A stretch of DNA of 64,000 bases from Aradus depressus (GCA_963662175.1 OY759226.1:25714446-25778445), one strand, 5' to 3'. Shown: positions 1 to 10,866, numbered from the stretch's first letter. Notes: generated by a model from the sequence alone, not told the origin. A program made the numbers and translations.

Positions 1-85
1 CGCCAAAGGGGTGGGGGTTCAGGAGAGTGCGCTTAATTCAAAAACCCTAATAACTGCCGCTGTAATTATATAATATAATAATATA
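1..85 (+). repeat. family R repeat fragment
   Basis: Carries the family R signature: a G-rich run and 'ggttcagg', then 'aaaaaccctaataactgccg'. It is cut by the window edge. Confidence 0.7.
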
Positions 86-1039
86 TATTGTTTATCCTAC
101 AATGCACAATATCTCTCTTGATAACATACAGAAAAGAAGAATTTACAATTTAATTGTTTTTCTTGACTACTGTTGAAAATAACTTAGCTTCATCATGCAC
201 TGTCCAAAGTGGCCAAACTACCATACATAAGGATACATTTACTTACAAACTTAAAGAATAGGGCAATAATAATTATATACGACGATTGTATATACACTAC
301 GATTGTATATACACTACGATTATATATATGACGATTATATAAGGAGCAAACATTCAAAAAGAGATTTGTCACATTGGTAGAGATTCGAGAAAACAGCAAG
401 AAATGATTTTGCGTGCTTATACGCTATTTCATATAGGTTTTTAATTTTTTTTAAATTAATCAAACATAATTAATGTCATAGGTAATTAAATTTTAGCTAA
501 AATAATTTTGACAATGGTAATTAAAATTGTGAATAGCTTGGACATGTCCGTGTTTGTTTGAAACACATGAACAAATGTTGTTTCGATTGAATCCTTCTAG
601 GACTAATTCCCTTTCGAAAAAAAAAAAAAAAAAAAAATTGGCTAATCAATAAAAATAAAGAGGATTTGAGTGAAAACTTTATTATCAAAAAAATGTAATA
701 CTGACTTATTTTTTAAACAAATAATGTAGGTAATTAAAATTAAATAATAAAAATATTATTATCAATAAAAATAAAACAGATTTGAGCTAAAATTGTTCCT
801 AATCCTGTTTTAATAATTCAAATTATAATAAAATTGTATTCAACTTAAATAATAAAAATATCTTTTGTGTCCAAACAGTGGCATAAAACGTCTTCTTCAT
901 GATTACTACGAAAACGCTCTTTGGACAAGTTTGGTTTTGATTGAAACCCTATAAAACAACCTTGGATATACACGGGACTAATTTTTTTTTGAAAGAAGGA
1001 GTTGATATTATAAAAGCGCGGTAAAATTCCAGTTAGAAA
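86..1039. other. AT-rich DNA, no gene
   Basis: Very AT-rich. A short tandem of a ~17-bp unit (actacgattgtatatac) lies near 280-345 and a poly(A) run at 618-637. Two diverged direct copies of a module (gattga...ggactaatt...gaaa) lie near 575-625 and 935-995. Confidence 0.6.
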
Positions 1040-2110
1040 ATAATAATAATAATAATAATAATAATTTTTATTGTTCAAAGGGATCACCCCTATACAATTG
1101 AGTCAGTGACCATTACTTTTACAATATTGACATTAACATTACCAAAATTATATATTGGTCAGCTGGACAAAAATGACATACATAATTACAGGAAACTTTA
1201 ACAAGCTAAATAAATAACATGAATAAGTAAAGTATAAATAAAATAAGTACTATACTATGGAAGTTAATAATAAGTTATAATAAGAAGTTATAATAAGTTA
1301 ATAGTAATATACTATGGAAGTTAAATACATTATTCATTAACAATGAATGATCTTAGTTTCAGAGCGCTGATTATATAATGAAAAATGTTTGAGATATTCT
1401 TATTATGGGCCAGGAGTAATGTGTGAAAGCTGGATCGGTCTATACTGACACTCTGAGGCAGGAAGTGGCTTCTAATGGGGGAGTAGATCGGACAGGATAT
1501 TAATAGGTGGTATAAGTCTTCCAATTCGTTTTTGTTGCAGATCGTACAAAATTCTTGGGGATTAAGGGTGTATACATTTTTTTTGTAACTGATTTTTATA
1601 TAGTACTTGCCAGATAGACGGAGTTGTGCCAGTGTTTTGAGATGTGAGAAAGGAGCGTTAAGGTTTAGGTATGGTTGGAGTTGGTCTGGGTTGTAAATAT
1701 TGGGATAAAAGATGTTGAAACGGCAATCTAAAAGGTAATTTTTATCTTTATTCTTCAGATGGTTCATAAATGCATCCGAAACCCTGGGCAGGGAGTTTTT
1801 TATCTTTACCGGATCCAATATATTTAATAATTCTCCCTCCCCAATTTCATTCAAAATGCTTTTTACTTGGGACACCCAATTGAATCTCGTGGCATTTGGC
1901 TTCTGTAAACTTAATTCCCTTAGTTTTATGTAACAAATTTTGGGGTACCTACTGTTATCCATCTCCAGCAACCTAACTATCCATCTCCAATTCCAGTTAG
2001 AAAAGCTGTTTATCTCATTTCTTATTTTTTTGGACAAATCCTTTTTTGAATGTTTGCTCCTCATATATACATGACGATAATAATGAAGAATATTCATGAT
2101 GGTTCCACCT
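1040..2110 (-). mobile_element. 5'-truncated LINE (non-LTR retrotransposon)
   Basis: On the minus strand the C-terminal part of a LINE ORF2 is followed by an AT-rich 3' UTR ending in a (TTA)n run (1040-1066), a typical simple-repeat LINE tail. The 5' side stops abruptly near 2100, inside the ORF, as expected for incomplete target-primed reverse transcription. Confidence 0.75.
1330..2097 (-). pseudogene. LINE ORF2 C-terminal fragment (zinc-knuckle end)
   Basis: An open frame of 255 codons whose last third holds CTICNKNELEDLYHLLISCP, a C-X2-C...H...C zinc-binding pattern found at the C-terminus of ORF2 in several LINE clades. It is preceded by a typical basic 'LAQLRLSGKYYIKI' linker. Endonuclease and reverse-transcriptase domains are missing, so it is a fragment of a ~1000-residue protein. 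The frame is uninterrupted, which suggests a fairly young insertion. The clade cannot be fixed without the RT domain. Confidence 0.75.
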
Positions 2111-2609
2111 TAGTTCATCGGAGACGAGAGAAGTTGTACCATTATTTTTCTAATATTGGTAACACAAGATTTGAGGCTTTTCTTTATACAATTACAAGTT
2201 TTATTATAATTTTTTTTTAAAATAAAGTGTTTTATTTTGAGTTGAGATGAAATGCAATGAAAAATAATTTATATTTTGGGACGTATGTCATCTTGGGAAT
2301 AATAACATAAGGAATAAACAAAAGAATAGAAGTATCAATCAATTAAGACAGAATAAATAAAAAAAATTAAAAAAAATAAACAATAATTGTTAATTAAAGA
2401 AACAATAATTGTTAATGACGAGCAATTATTAAAACAATGAAAATAAAATAAAAATGAAGAAAAAGCAAAATAATAATAATAATGTAATAAATAATGAAAT
2501 TATAAAGAAAAATAAAGATGAAAAAATACAGAGGTCAGAAAGAAGAATAAAGGTAAGTGAAATTGCGGTATCGTACGAGGAATATGTGTTAACCGATGTG
2601 ACAGTTATT
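2111..2609. other. AT-rich DNA, no gene
   Basis: A- and T-rich with simple (AAAT)/(AAT) runs. Any reading frames are low-complexity Lys/Asn/Ile strings. Nothing recognised. Confidence 0.6.
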
Positions 2610-2857
2610 ACGGATTATGCCTCTTTAACTTCAAGGTCATATCGCCTACTATTATAGCGCTATTTTGTCGCATTGATAAATAAGCCTACTCTATTACGGG
2701 AGCTCGAAATTTTGCATCCCAAAGGACGGCATACTGAAAGTTTTTCTCACCTCTCAGAAAAAGAAAAAAAAGTTAGGGACACGGCCGGGTTTCTAATTCG
2801 CGATTTTGAGCTCAATAGACAAGCATGTAGCTTTGAGCTACCGGCGCCCTCAAAACA
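2610..2857 (-). mobile_element. tRNA-derived SINE, degenerate, internally deleted
   Basis: The tRNA-like head lies at the right end (gagctaccggcgccctc, reverse strand). The body motif 'ggacggcat' and the distal part (ggtcatatcgcctacta) are present, but the middle is deleted and the copy is diverged. Confidence 0.75.
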
Positions 2858-3425
2858 TTTTTATTAATTTTTTTAAAATATTTATATAACAAATTAATTT
2901 CGAGAAATATAGACGTACCTACATGTTTTTAATGCTTATGTAAATGAAACTATTGAAAAAATAAATAATTTTTTGATAATGTTAAGACTATAGTCCTCAT
3001 GTAGTACTCTAGTGGAGATATGGGACACTAAACAGACATAACTTAATTTTTTTCCCTTAATTTGTTTCCATTATTTATTTTTCATGACAGGGCAATGGCT
3101 TCGACAGAAAACTATATTAGAGATTAATATATTTAATAAACGCGTATTAATTAATACAACAACGCAATGTTCGCCTATGGATCCCTTCAATGTGTGATCT
3201 GATTCACTATATTTTTTCACTATTTTGTGTTTTTGGACAGGGACTAACAAACATTTGTAGTATAAATCCACAAGCAACTTACAAACATAGTTCACAACTC
3301 CTACGAGAGGAAACTTCGATGTCTGAGAGGAAATTAAATTCTACCCGAAGAAGTTTCTATAAATATGGGTTCACAAAAGCACAATTTCTGAGTTATACAC
3401 ACTCAAAGTTCTCCGACTTGATAAT
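2858..3425. other. AT-rich intron DNA
   Basis: Nothing recognised apart from short AT-rich frames. No exon with both splice sites was found. Confidence 0.5.
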
Positions 3426-3427
3426 CA

Positions 3428-3496
3428 CTAAACTTCTACATTTTGATTAATATAATACATTTTGATTAATATAGTGTTATATTTTGATTAATGTAA
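3428..3496. repeat. short tandem repeat (ttttgattaatataatacat)
   Basis: About three imperfect copies of a ~20-bp unit, each containing 'ttttgattaat'. Confidence 0.8.
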
Positions 3497-3572
3497 TAGC
3501 TGAGCTTTCCTGAATGTCAACTGTTATAATGATAATAACATGTAATATTGATATTTAACGCTAGATATTCAC

Positions 3573-3754
3573 CTCGTCAGTGTCGGATCCGAAGAGAAGC
3601 AGATCGAATGGTATGGCCGCCACGAGGTCGATCAAAAACCAGCCTCTCAGGTAATGGACAGCAATCTTACCAGGATGAGAGACCACCTCGTCATTCTTAT
3701 TCACATAGGTTGTTCGAAAATTGATCAGGATGTCAACTATGAACGTTACGTCAA
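3573..3754 (-). CDS. sei: ERG-type (seizure-like) K+ channel, S2-S3 exon
   Basis: Codes for S2, the S2-S3 loop and S3. With one base donated by the upstream exon, the minus strand reads [18 protein letters not shown], then [20 protein letters not shown], then [20 protein letters not shown], and ends TDE. The acidic residues of S2 and S3 that pair with the S4 arginines are present, as are the ERG hallmarks RTTYVN, VVSHPG and [12 protein letters not shown]. The acceptor is GTTTCAG (3755-3757) and the donor GTGAAT (3572). The 182 nt enter in phase 1 and leave in phase 0, so the reading frame is intact. S4, the pore and the cyclic-nucleotide-binding-like domain are not seen in the remaining 3.57 kb and must lie beyond position 1. 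Confidence 0.95.
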
Positions 3755-3871
3755 CTGAAACACAACAACAATATCATTAAATGAAGAAATTAGTGATTTG
3801 GTTTAATCACAATTTGGGAATAGATATGTAGTTCTTAGAGCGTAAAGAGAAAATAAATGAAAATAACTATT

Positions 3872-4630
3872 GGGTTGTGATGTATAAAAAATACACACAT
3901 TTAATTTATTAATATTAAAAAATTGATTATATTTATTTTTCTATAAAATCCAAGAAGCAACTGAATTAGTAAATAAATAATAAAAATGCATTTTCTTTTA
4001 AAAGAAATGAGTAGAAAACAAAACGCGGCCATCAGCTGTTTTTGAATTAGTGTAGAGCAGTCAATGGAGTGTGGTCTGGGTTGAGATGTGAAGGTGGACA
4101 GAGAGTTGTTGTTTAGGCTTAACATGTGATGAACTAAGTAGGTGGGAAGAAGGTACTGTTATTTATTTATATGTACAAAATATATATGACCAAAAATATA
4201 TACCTAACTTATGATTTGAAGAATGGCCAAAATATTAAAAAAAAAAAAAAAAAAAGGATTGAAATAGTTTCAAAAATTTAGTTTCTACGATTTTTCTTTT
4301 GATTTTTGTTTCAATGTTTAGTTTTAAATTTTATAATGTAGTTGTAAGAAAATAAACCCAATTATTTGTTCTCGTAAATTCTATGCTATTCATTTCCCCT
4401 GTTAACCCAGTAAGATAATTTAAAAACCTTTGGAATAGATTTAATATTTTTGCAAAATTTAGAAAAAACATATGGCATCTCTTTAGAAATCCAAATGAAA
4501 AGTTTGTTAATTGAATTTTTTAAAAATATGTGCACTTTCTTAAAAATTGCACGTCTTGAACTTTTGGTATTTTTTTAGGACCCTTTTCGGAAACTACTGC
4601 AGAAATCAAAATTCAGTAAAATACCAGTTT
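3872..4630 (+). repeat. repeat family D, copy 1
   Basis: Starts 'gtgatgtataaaaaatacac', contains 'catcagctgttttt' and ends near 'gaaatcaaaattcagtaaaa'. The same sequence occurs inverted at 7105-7842 and in part at 23605-24180. No coding capacity. It looks like a non-autonomous element, but its termini are not defined. Confidence 0.8.
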
Positions 4631-5270
4631 TATTTATTTTTATATTTATTATTTGAATTATATATTTATTTAATTATTTTAACTTACATACATTTTTTTT
4701 TTACCACAGGGTTCTCCAGCTGAGGAATGTGCACTCTAGTGGGAAATTATATAACTAAGTTACTTCGGATGGTAAGTTTTATTTACTTTCCCAGCTATAT
4801 GCAGTGTAGGTTATGTTATGTAATCGGTCAAAAATTATATGTTGTTATGATTATAATTTCTTTTTTATATGTAAATTGAAAATTGTAAAAAAATTAAACC
4901 CAAATATCGGCTAATATTTTTATTGTTTCACTTTGAGTCCTAGCAGTGCTCCTCAAGCTCTTTACAATGACACCCGAATCAACGTCCTATCTAAACGCGT
5001 TATCACGTTACACTAATTTCTAATTTTGCTCAACGCTAATTCGCAACAATAGTCCGCCAGCGCCAACACTAGCCCGATAACGTCACAGGCAAAACAAACA
5101 CTGCACAACAAACACGTACAGACATGCTCTATCCATCGTGACCTCAACCGTTGTTATCGCATTATTACTTGTAGATCGATTGAAATCTGACACTATTTTG
5201 TAACACAAGAAAGTTTGACCGGCTATCACTGTGCTTAACGAGCGAATAGACGTTTTCACGTCAAAAAGCA
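4631..5270. other. intron DNA with a duplicated module
   Basis: 4712-4770 (ggttctccagctgagg...aactaagtt) recurs diverged at 6238-6300. A family R start-like phrase (gttatgtaatcggtcaaaaa) lies near 4815. The rest, with GC-richer sequence at 4940-5250, is not recognised. Confidence 0.55.
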
Positions 5271-5274
5271 TCCA

Positions 5275-5632
5275 TTTAATTTCTCTTTTTCAGTGTGTAT
5301 TATGTGAACACGGGCTACCGTTCTACGAGGAATGTATCGACATAACATTATATATGGGTACCCAGAACCCAAGGAATTAGGGGAGAGAGTTGACACAAAA
5401 ACTGTAATAGCTGCCGTTCTAATGAATGTATCGACACAAAATTTCATATGTGAATACACAACGCCAGAAGAACGACAACTATCAAATTTTTGAGGAATCG
5501 GCCGAAAAGATGGGAGAGATCAGACGAGGGGGCTCGATTTAAAAATCCTAATATCTGCTGATTTAATGAATGTATCGAAACAAAATTTAGAATGAGGCTT
5601 CAGAAGTTCATATTTAAGTAAATTATTTGAGT
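5275..5632 (+). repeat. family R repeat copy
   Basis: Contains two iterations of the family's 'aatgtatcgacac...aaatttcatatgtgaat' module and its distal 'aaatttagaatgagg' segment. Confidence 0.8.
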
Positions 5633-5653
5633 TCTTATATATTATTTAACTGA

Positions 5654-5992
5654 GAGCGCCGGTAGTTCAGTGGTATGCGTGCTTGTCATCTGAGCTCAAG
5701 AACGTGGGTTCGAAACCCGACCGAGGCCCTTAGTTTATTTTATCTGGGAGGTAAAATAAACTTAAGCACGCCGTCCTTCGGATGGGACGTTAAGCGATGG
5801 TCCCGAGCCTTTAAGATGTCAGGTACTCGTTAAAGATCCCTGCCCTAGGTGAATAAAAACTTAGGGTAGGCAAAATGTAGGACTCCCACAATAGAGTTGG
5901 GCTCATGTCCACCGACGAAAGAGCCCTCTGGTAGTAGGCGATATGACCTCGTAGTTAAAGCCCGAACATGAGTCATAAAACCTAACCTAAAC
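5654..5992 (+). mobile_element. tRNA-derived SINE, near full length, CCTAA tail
   Basis: The head gagcgccggtagttcagtgg, then a B-box 'ggttcgaaacc', shows descent from a tRNA with internal pol III promoter elements. The body carries 'ccttcggatgggacgttaag' and 'taggcgatatgacctcgtag'. The 3' end is 'aaaacctaacctaaacc', telomere-like. This copy is nearly complete. Confidence 0.92.
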
Positions 5993-6235
5993 CTATTATT
6001 TAGCTGATGGGGCCTATTAGTTTTAGAGGGAGAGGAGAACTTAATTAATTTGTTCTGGGGTCTTTAATAAGGTTCAGGATTCTGCCGCAGTAGAACCTCT
6101 TGCCTTCTAGCATTTTGCCCTGGCATATAATATGAACCGGATATCCCGCGCGCCACATTTCCTACAAAGATGCTTTATAACGATGCCCATTTGTGCAAGT
6201 GTTTGTTCATATAATACAGTTAAAAATGGTGAAGT

Positions 6236-6305
6236 GGGTTCTCCAGCTAAGAGAGCTGCACTTCAGTGAGAAATTGTGTAACTAAGTTATTTAGGATGGA
6301 ACGTT
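6236..6305 (+). repeat. second copy of the module at 4712-4770
   Basis: Shares 'gggttctccagct' and 'gaaatt..gtaactaagtta' with the upstream copy in direct orientation, about 1.5 kb away. Confidence 0.6.
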
Positions 6306-6454
6306 TTGTTATGCCTTGTTTTTAATTCAGTTAGTGTTACAGTATTTATTTTCAGTCTGCAAATGTTTCTTTCTGTACAAAGTGATCGCAATAGACCAAT
6401 TCCCATCAATTCTTCCATACTTTTTGTAACATACGCTTAATCCTGTTTAATATG

Positions 6455-6950
6455 CTTTCATCATCATCATCATCATCATAGGCGCTACAGCCCGTCAAGA
6501 GCCTTGGCCTCCTCCAGGAAATGTCCCCATGCAGCTCTGTCCTGGGCCAGTCTCCACCCCGTCTTGCGTCTCTGTTCACGGTCACCAGCCATCTTCTCTT
6601 CTTCTGGGTCGTCCGACTTTTCTCCTACCCTCCGTTGTCACATTCACAAGTTTCCTGGGTATAAGGTCCTGGTCCATCCGTCTTACATGTCCAGCCCAAC
6701 GGAGTCTGTCAATTCTAATCCAGTGCGACAATTTTGGCTCTGTATAGAGTGCGTACCAACTCCTGGTTGCATCGGATGCGCCAGACGCTCTCCTCCTGGA
6801 AGGGGCCGAAGATCCTGAGGAATATTCTCCTTTCATTTGCCACATATATTTTGCCGAGATGTTGAAAAAGTTCGCTTATCTCCCTCCCAATTTTCCCGAA
6901 AATTCCTAAAACGAGTTTCGAAATCTTCATAAGATAAGGCTCCATTCATA
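6455..6950 (-). mobile_element. RTE-like LINE 3' fragment (frameshifted pseudogene)
   Basis: Minus-strand translation in two overlapping frames gives the end of an endonuclease-reverse transcriptase ORF. The first is 'ERRIFLRIFGPFQEESVWRI' (6945-6715). After a frame change it continues as 'IDRLRWAGHVRRMDQDLIPR' and 'GRRKVGRPRRR' (6700-6582). 'RLRWAGHV.RM' and 'GRP..RW' are signatures of the RTE-type C-terminus. It ends in an (ATG)n run (6456-6480), a typical simple-repeat tail. It is 5'-truncated and frameshifted. Confidence 0.82.
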
Positions 6951-7104
6951 AGTTGTGGTAAAAAAAAAAGAAATATTTAAGTGTTAAATAAAACTAAATA
7001 ATAATTAGATACATAATTAACAATAATATGAACAAACAATAAAGAATAATTAAATAAACAATAAATTACCACATTCCTGTAGAAATTTTATAACTGGTCT
7101 TCTA
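6951..7104. other. AT-rich spacer
   Basis: A-rich DNA between the RTE fragment and repeat D copy 2. Nothing recognised. Confidence 0.5.
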
Positions 7105-7842
7105 TTTAATTTTGATTTCTACAGTAATTTCCGAAAAGGGCCCTAAAAATATCAAAGGTTCAAGAAGTGCAATTTTGAAGAAAGTGCACGTACATTTAAA
7201 AAAAATTTCAATTAACAAACTTTTCAATTGGATTTCTAAAGATATGCCATTTTAAATTTTATTTCAATAATATAAAATTTAATCCAAGGGTTTTCAAATT
7301 ATCTTACTGGGCCAACAGGGGAAATGAATAGAATTGAATTTACGATAACAAATATTAGGTTTATTTTCTTAAATCATCTACACTATAAAATAAAAACACT
7401 AAACATTGAAGCAAACAAAAATCAAAAGAAAAATCTTACAAACTAAATTCTTAACACTATTTCAATCTTTTTTCTGTTTTATATTTTTTTTGGCCATTCT
7501 TTAAAATTAAGTTATATATTCCTGGGCATATATCCTGTACATATAAACAAACAACAGTACCTTCTTTGTGGATCAATTTCACCGTCAATTCACTTCTATT
7601 TAGTTCATCACAACTTAAGCCTAAACACCACTTTCTATCTTCACTCAGACCGTCGCCATTGAACCCAGGCCTCGACTCTACACATAAAAACAGCTGATGG
7701 TCGTGTTTTGTTTTTTTCTCATTTGTTTTAAAATAAAATTCCTTTTTATAGAAAAATAAATATAATTAATTTTTTTTATATTAATAATTTAATCATTTTA
7801 ATGTGTGTATTTTTTTTTTTTATACATCACAATGTAGTACAT
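7105..7842 (-). repeat. repeat family D, copy 2 (inverted)
   Basis: Reverse complement of 3872-4630 over nearly its whole length, ending 'tatacatcacaatg'. The two copies form a large inverted repeat separated by ~2.5 kb. Confidence 0.85.
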
Positions 7843-7888
7843 ATTATGTAACATCTCATCTAATCGTTGCTAGTAATATTAGACATTG

Positions 7889-7985
7889 TGATGTATAAAA
7901 AAGAATTGACCCATTAAAATGATTAAATATTAAAAATAAAATTAAATTATTATTAAATTATTAATATTAAATTATTACATATTAT
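7889..7985 (+). repeat. repeat family D, terminal fragment
   Basis: 'cattgtgatgtataaaaaag' and following AT-rich sequence repeat the start of family D, head-to-head with copy 2 across a ~45-bp spacer. Confidence 0.6.
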
Positions 7986-7989
7986 GTGA

Positions 7990-8345
7990 TTGTACTTCCG
8001 GATGTCCTCAGACAAACTGACTGAATTAATCAATTAATTTTTCGCTCTTCCTCCAAAACCAGTTAACATTTATGCTAATATTCAACAGTTGACCTACATA
8101 GGGACTCCTAAATTCTCATACTAAAGTTTGTGTCAATAAATTCATTATATCGACATTTATTAGGGTTTTTGAATTGAGCCACCCCCCCTTTCGGTCGATA
8201 TTTGACAGGTTATACCTACTACTCAATGGGGTTTGAATTCATATATGAAATGTTGTATCGATACACTCATGACAACAGAAGTTATTAGATTTTTTCAGTT
8301 AATCTTCCCTTTTCTTTGGCCGATTTGGCTGAAAATTTAAAGAAA
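7990..8345 (-). repeat. family R repeat copy
   Basis: Reverse-strand family R modules: 'ttaatttttcgctcttcctc', 'caacagttgacctacatagg', 'cattatatcgacatttatta' and two further iterations. Confidence 0.8.
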
Positions 8346-8730
8346 TATTTTTTGGGTGGAAGCCCGGATGCCTATTATTTTAACTGAGTCGCTATTTGGG
8401 TTTCTATTCGTTTTGACTCGCCATTTTTTTTTTATTGCTGAAAATTATTGAACGTTTGAAAAGTGGTGTGTCTAATAAAGATTTCATTTTTGCTTTTTTA
8501 TATCATAATTTTTTTTTTTTTTCAATGAAATCCGGATAAAAAGAAGTTCGGATAAAACGATATGATTTCCTAGGTCCCTTGAAGATCGTTATAAGCGAAT
8601 TTCACGGTGTTTATATTTCGGAGAGGCCGAAGTATAAATGTTTATATAATTCAAGAGTTCTAGCAATATAAATACCAACACTTTTACTGTTACCTTCACT
8701 TTATTAGATTTCTTATTATTATATTTATTA
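8346..8730. other. AT-rich DNA, no gene
   Basis: Poly(T) and AT-rich stretches. Nothing recognised. Confidence 0.5.
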
Positions 8731-9101
8731 GGACGCCGGTAGCTCAGTGGTATGCGTGCTTGTCTTCTGAGCTCGGTCCCGAGCCTGTATGATGTCAGGT
8801 ACTCGTTAAAGACCCCCCGCTCCCCTCCCACACTCAGACTCCGTCTTCTGGCAGGAGGTAGCCTGTTTATCTTGTAATGTTTATCTTTTATTTTGTAATT
8901 ATCTAAAGGCATTAAATAAAAAATAAAATAAAAAAAAAACCCTGCCCTATGTGAATAAAAATTTGGGGTAGGCAAAATTTAGGACTCCCACAGTAGAGTC
9001 GGGCTCTTGTTCACCAGAGTGACAAAAGAGCACTCTGGTAGTAGGCGATATGACCTCGTAGTTAAAGCCCGGGCATGAGACATAAAACCTAACCTAACCT
9101 T
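8731..9101 (+). mobile_element. tRNA-derived SINE with a nested insertion
   Basis: Head 'ggacgccggtagctcagtgg', distal body and 'aaaacctaacctaacc' tail are present, but the B-box region is deleted. About 120 bp of foreign sequence sits inside (8818-8940). Confidence 0.88.
8818..8940 (+). mobile_element. short retroposon 3' end inserted in the SINE
   Basis: Begins 'gctcccctcccacactcaga' and ends with A-rich 'aataaaaaataaaataaaa' and poly(A). It reads as a 3'-terminal LINE or SINE fragment with a poly(A) tail. The family is not identified. Confidence 0.6.
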
Positions 9102-9234
9102 ATATTTATTATCATCTTGTGAATGTCTGTTTATTGATTGTATAGGGTTAGGATAACAAAAACAAGGGGATTCCCCGTCACTTCCTCCCCCCCTCCATAA
9201 CAGTACCTTCTACACCGTCAACCACAGTTTGTAA

Positions 9235-9266
9235 TTGATAATGCCTTAACACGGCGAAACTAGTTG
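9235..9266 (+). ncRNA. degenerate hammerhead-ribozyme-like motif
   Basis: 'ttgataa', then 'tgccttaacacggc' (stem GCC/GGC), then 'gaaa', then palindrome 'ctag' and 'tt'. This matches CUGANGA-stem II-GAAA-short stem III-UH, with C3 changed to U and one further core change. It is probably inactive. Confidence 0.45.
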
Positions 9267-9289
9267 AGTATTTGAGAATATATAGTGAA

Positions 9290-9750
9290 GTTTGACTAAC
9301 AATTTGTAAATACTACTGAATAAAACACTAAGAACAAGTCAAAAATTCCACTATATTTATATAAAATACACAATATATATTTATTGTAAGTGTACAGGAT
9401 ACAGACTTATGACTGGTGGTAATATTTTGAACAGTCAAGACAGGAGGGGGGGGAAACTACCATACTATATCACAATTTAATCAGAAAAATAATTAAATAA
9501 TATATATCAATATTTACCTATTACCTATATCACAATATTAACCTATTCCCCCCCCCCCCCCCCCCCCCCTCGCTCTTCCCCTCCAACCTCCCCTCCCACC
9601 CTCTATCTTGACTTTTTTCAAAATATAACCACCAGTCATAAGTCTGTATCCTGTACACTTGACAATGCTCTAACCAGCAAAATATATTGTGTATTTTATA
9701 TAAACATAGTGGAATTTTTGACTTGTTCTAAGTGTTTTATTCAGTAGTAT
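9290..9750. repeat. foldback element with ~150-bp arms
   Basis: 9290-9440 (aatactactgaataaaacac ... cagacttatgactggtggt) is repeated inverted at 9612-9748. The arms surround a region with a G run (9446-9453) and a C run of about 25 (9546-9570). The right arm carries a short extra segment (caatgctctaaccag). Confidence 0.85.
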
Positions 9751-9812
9751 TTGCAATGAGCTTCCATAAGATCTCTGGCGAAAACATCTCTAATAACAAT
9801 TTGTATATGTCA

Positions 9813-10395
9813 CAGTCAAAGTGTGAATTCCAGTGAATGTATACATTAACTAGTCAATGTATACATTAACTAGCCGTTTTAGTGAAAGTATCAATTGATT
9901 ATAAAAATGAACACTTTTGCTAGAGAATGTATCCATTTACTAGACAATGTATACATTTTCTAGTGTTCCTTAGTGAAAGTATAAATAAATGAGAAAAAAA
10001 GGTTTTTGTAAAAAAAAAAAAAAACTAAAACTAAACTTCAAAATTTATTTTACAATATAAATATCTAGGAAAGATGCAACAATAACATAAAATATAAACA
10101 TTTGTAAACAATATTAAAATGGATCTTTTGAATAAAAGCTGATTTTAATTATAAGCTAGAACCTGTACTACTTCAAATATAGGAACGAAGGGAGGGGCAG
10201 ATATATCGTCCCGCAGGCGGAACGCCGGCAAATACGCCTAATATTTCTATTTATGTTATTAATGCTAGCTATTTATACTTTCACTAAGGCATAGACGTAA
10301 GTGTATACATCCATGTACACTTTGACTAGAGAATTCAGTCAATGTATACATTGACTAGTTAATGTATACATTCACTGGAATTCATACTTTGACTG
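9813..10395. mobile_element. MITE with long terminal inverted repeats
   Basis: The left end 'cagtcaaagtgtgaattcca' is mirrored at the right end by 'tggaattcatactttgactg', with inverted similarity extending ~45 bp. Inside are repeated 'aatgtatacattaactag' sub-terminal units and a poly(A) run. No ORF. No clear target-site duplication was seen, so the superfamily is open. Confidence 0.75.
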
Positions 10396-10622
10396 CAACA
10401 TATATATTTAATTATCTAATCCTAGAATGAAGCTTCACAAAGTAAAACTGGAAACCATGAATTATTACCAATTGTTCGTTTCAAATTATCTTCATCAGGT
10501 GAACATTATACTGTTCCTAAATTAAGGATATTTTTCGTAAACTTCAAAGAAAACCTTATTACATTAAACATGTTTCAGTGGAATTATGAATATATACTTT
10601 AGAATTGATGATAGATGCCTAC

Positions 10623-10866
10623 CTACAAGGTCGACAATGACGAGGGGATCGTCGCCATACTTTTTGGTCTTGCGGTTTGTATAGTCAGGCTCGTTTAGAA
10701 GAAATGCAGCCACATAGGGTGTAAAGATCGCGGTGTACATGACCAGAAGTAGGATGACCCAGTCCCAGGCCGCCTTGAACGGCGAATAGTGAAGAACTGT
10801 CCACTTGTGTATGCGGGGCGACTGAAGTTTGTACTCAGGCAGGATATCCGCTCCCAGCGACAGCAC
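10623..10866 (-). CDS. sei: ERG-type (seizure-like) K+ channel, S1 exon
   Basis: Codes for the pre-S1 linker and first transmembrane helix of an ERG/Kv11 channel. The minus-strand translation begins [13 protein letters not shown], continues through [17 protein letters not shown] residues into a hydrophobic S1 ([21 protein letters not shown]), and ends PLVIVDLV. This block is diagnostic of ERG channels against EAG and ELK. The acceptor is a pyrimidine-rich tract ending TTCCACAG just above 10866. The donor is GTAGGC at 10622. The 244 nt give phase 0 entry and phase 1 exit, and joining to 3573-3754 restores [13 protein letters not shown], the S1-S2 linker and start of S2. The channel is a plasma-membrane tetramer carrying a slowly inactivating K+ current; in flies its loss causes temperature-sensitive seizures. 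Identification as ERG is strong. The gene symbol assumes one ERG orthologue, as in other insects. Confidence 0.93.

Larger units (their letters stand above)
1..3572 (-). other. ERG channel intron, partial (continues beyond window start)
   Basis: Sequence downstream, on the minus strand, of the S2-S3 exon donor. No S4 or pore coding sequence was recognised here on the minus strand. It holds a truncated LINE, a degenerate SINE and AT-rich DNA. Confidence 0.8.
3755..10622 (-). other. ERG channel intron between S1 and S2-S3 exons (6,868 bp)
   Basis: Bounded by donor GT at 10622-10621 and acceptor AG at 3756-3755, phase 1. It contains an inverted pair of a ~750-bp repeat, two SINEs, an RTE LINE fragment, family R copies and two palindromic elements. 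Confidence 0.9.

Noticed and set aside
1..3572. Downstream ERG exons (S4, pore)
   Set aside because: Searched by eye on the minus strand for the conserved S4 and pore text; none found, so they must lie outside the window.
5654..5735. tRNA gene at SINE heads
   Set aside because: A- and B-box are present, but each head continues into the SINE body with no 3' end or terminator; acceptor-stem pairing is not maintained.
6504..6818. Plus-strand 104-codon frame
   Set aside because: It is antisense to the RTE-like LINE fragment, which has clear protein signatures on the minus strand.
8589..8975. Minus-strand 128-codon frame
   Set aside because: Runs antisense through a SINE and its nested insertion.
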